Positions 14,996-19,084 of a stretch of DNA of 19,084 bases are shown here, piece by piece; positions within the stretch are counted from its first letter, which is position 1, and every line of letters starts with the position of its first letter. Origin of the DNA: Xanthobacteraceae bacterium (GTDB lineage Bacteria > Pseudomonadota > Alphaproteobacteria > Rhizobiales > Xanthobacteraceae); assembly GCA_030037185.1 (NCBI GenBank), contig JASHRR010000473.1, positions 1-19,084 of the forward strand. Direction: 5' to 3'. Under the pieces are notes generated by a model. That model searched no databases. It worked only from the letters and a program-made list of their open reading frames with translations, and was not told the DNA's origin. The translations under genes were made by a program, and so were the position numbers.

Positions 14996-15769
14996 CTACT
15001 CATGCGTAGTTCCGTCCGGCATCAGGGCGCCCTTGAAATTTACGCCATCGAGCTTGGCATCGGTGAGGATCGCGCGCGACAATCGCGACTCGGAAAGGTC
15101 GGCGCCAGTGAGATCGGCGCCAGTGAGATCGGCGCCGAACAGGTCGGCGCCGGACAGGTTTGCGCCCCTGAGGTTGGCTTCGCGCATCACCGCATCGATG
15201 AGGCCGGAATCCTCAAGGTTTGCGTCCTGCAGATTGGCGCGCCGCAGCGTCACCCCAACCAGATTGGCACGTTGCAGTTCGGCGCCCTTGAGCGAGGCGT
15301 CGTCGAGCCGGGCGCCCGTCAAGATCGCCTCGGTGAGCTTGGCGCCGTCGAAGACCGTTCGCACCAGCCGCGCCTTGCCCATTTTTGCTTCGACCAGGTT
15401 CGCCCCGGCGAGATTGGCGACGCTCAGGTCGGATTCATAGAACATTCCGCTCGGCACATTGGCGTTGGCAAACGACGCGTTCTTGAGATCCGTCTTGTTG
15501 AGGTTGGCGCCGGCCAAGTCCGCGCCAGCGAAATTGGCGCCGATCAACCGGCTCCGGTGGAACACCGCGCGTGCGAGCTTCGCCCCGGAAAAATCAACAC
15601 CGCCAAGATCGCGTCGCTTGAGCTGGGCCTTTTCGAGGACGCACCCGGCGCAGGACTTGCTCTTGCCGGCCAGGAAATCGGCCTCGCTGCCGGCTTGCGA
15701 TGCCCCAGCCGAGAGCGCTACGAGGAAAATGATGGCGAGCGTGCCGCCGGCGACCAGAGACTTTGACAT
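14996..15769 (-). CDS. Secreted pentapeptide-repeat protein
   Basis: 257-residue protein with a signal peptide (hydrophobic stretch 5-25, likely cleavage after ASQA, residue 26). After a short leader with Cys40-x2-Cys43 it consists of about 40 consecutive A(D/N)LXX-type pentapeptides to about residue 248, ending in LMPDGTTHE. Such repeats fold as a right-handed square beta-helix; the cylinder would be unusually long and wholly exported. The fold alone gives no enzymatic function: known members bind proteins, for example DNA gyrase, but those are cytoplasmic. ATG 15769 fits the signal peptide, though AAAGG is only two bases before it; the open frame extends to 15916 across the divergent gene's start. 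It is transcribed away from the secreted protein at 15855-16613, with 85 bases between the starts. Confidence 0.85.
   Translation of the reverse strand: MSKSLVAGGTLAIIFLVALSAGASQAGSEADFLAGKSKSCAGCVLEKAQLKRRDLGGVDFSGAKLARAVFHRSRLIGANFAGADLAGANLNKTDLKNASFANANVPSGMFYESDLSVANLAGANLVEAKMGKARLVRTVFDGAKLTEAILTGARLDDASLKGAELQRANLVGVTLRRANLQDANLEDSGLIDAVMREANLRGANLSGADLFGADLTGADLTGADLSESRLSRAILTDAKLDGVNFKGALMPDGTTHE
15101..15136. repeat. 15-bp tandem repeat inside the pentapeptide gene
   Basis: GGCGCCAGTGAGATC is repeated exactly at 15101-15115 and 15116-15130 and followed by GGCGCC. It encodes consecutive GADLT units. Such identity at DNA level points to recent unit duplication and possible length variation by slippage. 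Confidence 0.7.
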
Positions 15770-15854
15770 GGCCTTTAATTCCGTTTCATCGCCCAATATG
15801 ATGGCACGTTTCCGGCTGCAGCCAAAGCGCGGCGTTTGCGCGGTGAGAAATGCC

Positions 15855-16613
15855 ATGAGGTCTGTCTTGGTGACCCCCCAAATATCGAATTGTCGGGTGC
15901 GGCTTTTCGGCGTCATCGTGGCTCTCGCGTGCCTGATCGGCGCATCAGGAGCACCCCTCGCTCAAGGGGCCGGCGAACGACCGGTCCGGCATGAAGTCTG
16001 GGACCTTCAGCTTGGCGCCAAGGTGGCCGACCTGCCTGACGATTACGTCGATTACGCCTGTGGCACCAACGGCGGTCCGCCGTCGACGCCGCTCGCCGGT
16101 TGGAAAGACTACCGCCGCTGCCGGCCCGATGCGAACGGGCTGCGTGAGGTGTATTTCCGCTATGACGACGAACTCGAATACTGGGCCAAGGCCAACAACC
16201 TCGAGGCTCAGATGGAGCAGTACATCGGCACCAAGACCTATGGCTTTCCGATCGTCGTCTCGGCGCTGATCGACGGCGACGGCGTGCTGCGCGGCATCCG
16301 CATCGTCAGCGATCCGCGCGACCCGACCGGCGACCGCGACGAGGCCTATCTCTTGCGCAACTTCCTCAATGCTCGGTTTGGTCGTGAGGGGTGGCAATGC
16401 GAAGAGCTTGCCGCCGAGCCCGGCGAGACGCCGGTCAGCGGGATCTTCATCAAGCAGCACTGCGAGAAGGACATCGAAGGCGGCATGCACGGCCTGCTGA
16501 TAACGCGTTATTTGCGCAAGCCCGGCCAGAGCCAATATGACCCGATATCCGGCAAGGAGACCACGAACCAGTTCGAGAGCAATGTGCGGTTTGAATTGAT
16601 CAAGATGAAATGA
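15855..16613 (+). CDS. Secreted protein of unknown function
   Basis: 252-residue protein that I do not recognise. The ATG at 15855 gives a basic start, a hydrophobic core (17-36) and a cleavage site near APLAQG (residue 38), so it is exported. The mature part has four cysteines (69, 89, 182, 203), enough for two disulfides, and a Tyr/Asp-rich region (VDYACGTNGG, YFRYDDELEYW). There follow VVSALIDGDGVLRGIRIVSD (135-154), which looks like two strands around a turn, and FIKQHCEKD. No membrane anchor or lipobox is visible. The open frame extends left to 15459, but that stretch is the antisense of the pentapeptide gene. The cupin gene follows after 111 bases on the same strand. It may act with the pentapeptide protein in the periplasm; this is inferred only from position and export. 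Confidence 0.8.
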   Translation: MRSVLVTPQISNCRVRLFGVIVALACLIGASGAPLAQGAGERPVRHEVWDLQLGAKVADLPDDYVDYACGTNGGPPSTPLAGWKDYRRCRPDANGLREVYFRYDDELEYWAKANNLEAQMEQYIGTKTYGFPIVVSALIDGDGVLRGIRIVSDPRDPTGDRDEAYLLRNFLNARFGREGWQCEELAAEPGETPVSGIFIKQHCEKDIEGGMHGLLITRYLRKPGQSQYDPISGKETTNQFESNVRFELIKMK

Positions 16614-16724
16614 TGCGCGCCCGTCGCGTGTAGGGCGCGAGAGCAAAGCCTGTTGCACCACAGCGACCGGAATGAATAGGCAGCGCTATTTCGCCAACAC
16701 AACCTATTCGAGGAGACCAGGATC

Positions 16725-17291
16725 ATGAAAACCGTTCCGGCCTTAGTTTTCGGACTGGTCGTGGCGAGCCAGGCACAGGCCCAGACCGCGCCGGAACATC
16801 TGCCGCGCGGCACGGCGACCGACGTGAGCAATGGCGAGATTCTCGCAACCGCGCAGAAGACCGCAGCTGCACCGGTGAGCGATCAGCAACTTCGGGTCGT
16901 GAGTATCAACGGCGAGTACAATGTCGGTGTCGGCGTCGTTCATCGGGCGAAGACGCAAGGCCGCGACATCGGCTTCGGCATCGAGCACAGCCAGATCACC
17001 GAAATCTACCACGTCATTTCCGGCAACGCGACGCTCGTGACCGGTGGAACGATCGAGAACATGAAGGAGACGCCGGCCAACAGCCCGGTCGTCACGACGC
17101 TCAACGGGCCAAGCTCAGGCGGCGGCAAGGTCATCGGCGGACAGACACGTAACGTGGGACCCGGCGATGTCGTCATCATTCCGCCCAACACGCCGCACTG
17201 GTTTACCGACATTACGTCGGACCAGATCGTTTATCTCGTGGTGAGGGTCGACCCTCACAAGGTGCTGCCGGCCGGTTACGGAACGAAGTAG
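16725..17291 (+). CDS. Secreted cupin-domain protein
   Basis: 188-residue periplasmic protein with a clear signal peptide (cleavage after AQAQ, about residue 20). The single cupin barrel shows motif 1, EHSQITEIYHVISG (87-100), and motif 2, GDVVIIPPNTPHWF (147-160). Metal ligands would be His88, Gln90, Glu93 and His158; the usual second histidine of HxH is glutamine here. AGGAGACC lies before the ATG at 16725. Function cannot be assigned beyond metal-binding small-molecule cupin; it could be a dioxygenase, isomerase or binding protein. The 209 bases between its stop and the cytochrome c stop contain no gene; only a short GGCAC/GTGCC pair is seen near 17397-17412. Confidence 0.85.
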   Translation: MKTVPALVFGLVVASQAQAQTAPEHLPRGTATDVSNGEILATAQKTAAAPVSDQQLRVVSINGEYNVGVGVVHRAKTQGRDIGFGIEHSQITEIYHVISGNATLVTGGTIENMKETPANSPVVTTLNGPSSGGGKVIGGQTRNVGPGDVVIIPPNTPHWFTDITSDQIVYLVVRVDPHKVLPAGYGTK

Positions 17292-17500
17292 CGGCTACGG
17301 GCCAGTGTAAACCTGGATGCCAAACCACCTTTCGCGCAGCTCGCAGATCAACGGGCTGTTGGGACCGAGCCTGCTGTTTTCGGCACATAAAAGGCCGGCA
17401 CCATATTGTGCCTGAGGAAGTTTGGTCACGGCGATGTCGGTGGAATCCCACCTATCAAACGAATCAAGAACGCCGGCACCGGTCGCTCGGTCGTGTGCCT

Positions 17501-17917
17501 TTACTTGCCCACGAATGTTTTGATCACGTAGTCCGCGACGGCCTCGATTTCCCGTCTCGTCAGCGGCGTCGAATGCGGGTCGTGCGGCGCATCGCGGCCC
17601 AGATCCTTGCCCTTGAGGCCGTAGCAGTCCGTATCCTCGTAGGCGTATTTGTCGAAGTGCGGCATCTCCGTGGCCGGCCGCCCGCAGGCGATCACTTCGA
17701 TAAGCTGGTCGCGATTGAGGGTGGTCTCGTGCAGATTGGCGGCCCGGCCCGGCGAGCGCGGGTCGCCGCGCCCGTCGCCGTCGGGACCATGACAGAACTG
17801 GCAGTCCACCTTTTCATGGAACAGCCGATCACCAAAGGAGACGTCCTGTGCCGAGGCGAAGGAGAGCTGGAGGGCGGCGGCGAGCAGGCCAGCGACGATG
17901 AACTTGCAGGCGTTCAC
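17501..17917 (-). CDS. Periplasmic cytochrome c, partner of a PQQ dehydrogenase
   Basis: Single-haem class I cytochrome c of 138 residues. I start it at the GTG at 17917 because AAGGAG lies six bases upstream and a signal peptide follows directly (cleavage after FASA, about residue 23); the open frame reaches 18022 without purpose. The haem site is CQFCH (39-43), and Met85 in TEMPHFDKYAY is the likely sixth ligand. Cys78 and Cys98 (DTDCYG) flank that methionine and may form a disulfide. The gene lies 128 bases downstream of the PQQ alcohol dehydrogenase on the same strand, the usual order for a dehydrogenase and its electron acceptor. A role comparable to XoxG or PedF is inferred from family resemblance and context. 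Confidence 0.9.
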   Translation of the reverse strand: MNACKFIVAGLLAAALQLSFASAQDVSFGDRLFHEKVDCQFCHGPDGDGRGDPRSPGRAANLHETTLNRDQLIEVIACGRPATEMPHFDKYAYEDTDCYGLKGKDLGRDAPHDPHSTPLTRREIEAVADYVIKTFVGK

Positions 17918-18045
17918 TTGAGGCTCCTTGTCCGACAGCCTGTCATCGTGCGCTGCCGACGATCCGGTAACCGTTGGCTTCCCAATCCGGCGGCTGCTGG
18001 ATGCTCCACTTGCGCGCGGCATGACAGGTTCGGGCGAGCATCCGA

Positions 18046-19084
18046 CTACAGGCCGAACACGAACAGCATGGTCTGGTTGCGCTGCTCGCGCAGCTCCGGC
18101 GTGAGCACGTGCCGGCCCTTGGTGATATTGCTGATGCCCGACAGGATGGCGACGTATTGCTTGCCGCCGGCTTCGAACGTGATCGGCGGCGCGTTAAAGC
18201 CGGTGCCGACGTTGATCTTCCAGAGCTCCTCGAGCGTGCTATCGTCGTAAGCCGCGAACGTGCCGTCGGTGAAGGCCGTGAAGGCGAGACCGCCGGCCGT
18301 CGTGACCACGCCGCTCACGTTGGGATAGATCGAGTGCACCCGCTTCTTCACCTCGCCGGTCACCGGATCGGCCATGATGAGGTCGGATTCGTTGCGCTCG
18401 TTGAACTTTGAGATCCGGCTGAAATAGATGCCTCTCTTGATCGCCTCCTGGTCGAGCGTGGAGTCGTTGCACATCGAAAAGGCCGGAATGTAGAGAAGCC
18501 CGGTGCGGCGGCTGTAGGACGGCGGGAAGTAGTTGTTGCCGCCGGTCAGCGCTGGGCACAGCTGTTTGGTCGGCTCGGCGAGGGTATAGTTCTGTTTGCC
18601 CGAATAGACCTGGATATCGCGGTTTGGATCATAATCGACTGGCTTGCCGGTCTTCTGGTCAATGCCGGCCGTCCAGTTGATCCGCTGTACGTAAGGCTTT
18701 GCCATCACGGTCTGGCCGTTGGCGCGCTCGAAGGAATAGAGAAAGCCGTTGCGAGCCGCGTGGGCGATGAGCTTGCGCGGCTGGCCGCCGACCGTGGCGT
18801 CGATCAGGATGTGGGAACCCTCCTCATCGTAATCCCACATGTCGCCCGGCGTGTACTGGTGGTACCAGTTCATCTTGCCGGTGTCCAGATCCCACGAGAT
18901 CAGGCTGTCGGTGTAGAGGTTGTCGCCCGGGCGGTAGTAGGGGTCCGACCACGGCACCGGGTTTCCGGTGCCCCACAGCACCTGGTTGGTGTCCGGATCG
19001 TAGGAACCCGTGACCCACATAGCGCCGCCGCCGGTCTGCCAGGCGTTGTTCTTGTCCTTCCAGGTCTCGCTACCGGGCTCGCCG
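18046..19084 (-). CDS. PQQ-dependent alcohol dehydrogenase, lanthanide type (5' end outside window)
   Basis: C-terminal 345 residues of a periplasmic quinoprotein dehydrogenase with an eight-bladed propeller; the frame is open to the right edge, beginning GEPGSETWKDKNNAWQTGGG. It oxidises an alcohol and passes electrons to cytochrome c. Markers are QTGGGAMW, WGTGNPVPW (metal-ligand Asn, codon 18961-18963), RPGDNLYTDSLI and MWDYDEEG. The Asn-to-Asp spacing of 43 residues equals that of Asn256 and Asp299 in the XoxF enzyme of Methylacidiphilum. The catalytic Asp (18832-18834) is followed two residues later by another Asp (18826-18828), the extra ligand of lanthanide-dependent enzymes; calcium MxaF has Ala there. 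Substrate is open: methanol or a longer alcohol. The N-terminus, including the metal-ligand Glu and the usual adjacent-cysteine pair, is not in view. Confidence 0.93.
   Translation of the reverse strand, partial: GEPGSETWKDKNNAWQTGGGAMWVTGSYDPDTNQVLWGTGNPVPWSDPYYRPGDNLYTDSLISWDLDTGKMNWYHQYTPGDMWDYDEEGSHILIDATVGGQPRKLIAHAARNGFLYSFERANGQTVMAKPYVQRINWTAGIDQKTGKPVDYDPNRDIQVYSGKQNYTLAEPTKQLCPALTGGNNYFPPSYSRRTGLLYIPAFSMCNDSTLDQEAIKRGIYFSRISKFNERNESDLIMADPVTGEVKKRVHSIYPNVSGVVTTAGGLAFTAFTDGTFAAYDDSTLEELWKINVGTGFNAPPITFEAGGKQYVAILSGISNITKGRHVLTPELREQRNQTMLFVFGL

Noticed and set aside
14484..15440. Repetitive frames with RSAPVRSAP- and EIGASEIGA-like runs on the plus strand
   Set aside because: They are the complement of the pentapeptide repeats read in other frames, not a separate repeat protein.
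1..19084. CRISPR array, rRNA or complete tRNA genes
   Set aside because: I saw no regularly spaced repeats and no rRNA or full cloverleaf sequence on either strand.

Overview
The window is GC-rich DNA that reads like a chromosomal segment of an alphaproteobacterium of the order Hyphomicrobiales (Bradyrhizobium / Rhodopseudomonas / Pseudolabrys-like). This rests on codon use, GTG/TTG starts and the style of protein families (MsrQ-like and AidB-like proteins, small secreted cupin, PQQ alcohol dehydrogenase with its own cytochrome c). It is an inference; no rRNA or other marker gene is present to prove it. I see 15 protein genes that I support, one weak one, and two stretches of decayed or non-coding DNA.

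Layout. 1-1630: no convincing gene, several perfect inverted repeats, one weak 97-codon frame. 1631-2500 (+): MsrQ-like haem membrane protein with a C-terminal extension, stop-to-stop with 2503-4149 (-), an AidB-type acyl-CoA dehydrogenase. The AidB gene overlaps the end of 4109-5530 (-), a family-4 glycosyltransferase. 5741-7844 (-): a two-component operon (OmpR-type regulator, then a HAMP histidine kinase, genes overlapping by 14 bases). In front of it, in a 618-base gap, lie two adjacent perfect palindromes. 8463-9142 (+): a 31-residue membrane micro-protein whose stop overlaps the start of a membrane-bound metal-dependent hydrolase (ATGA coupling). 9143-10040: remnants of an IS1595-superfamily (ISXO2-like) transposase in opposite orientations, a tandem duplication, and a promoter.

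10041-12514 (+): a secreted NHL-propeller protein resembling peptidyl-hydroxyglycine amidating lyase, followed by a cation diffusion facilitator with three successive C-terminal cytoplasmic domains. 12698-15769 (-): Zn alcohol dehydrogenase, HpaI/HpcH-type aldolase and a secreted pentapeptide-repeat protein. Divergent from the last, 15855-16613 (+) is a secreted protein of unknown function, followed by 16725-17291 (+), a secreted cupin. 17501-19084 (-): periplasmic cytochrome c and the 3' part of a PQQ alcohol dehydrogenase that runs off the right edge.

How they fit together. The clearest functional unit is the right-hand end: the PQQ dehydrogenase oxidises an alcohol in the periplasm and the adjacent cytochrome c probably takes the electrons. 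Its metal site carries the extra aspartate that marks lanthanide-dependent enzymes. An alcohol dehydrogenase and an aldolase nearby suggest small-molecule carbon metabolism, but there is no proof of a common pathway. The strongest candidates for something new are the lanthanide-type dehydrogenase, the CDF transporter with triplicated C-terminal domains, the translationally coupled membrane micro-protein, and the divergent pair of secreted pentapeptide-repeat and unknown proteins.
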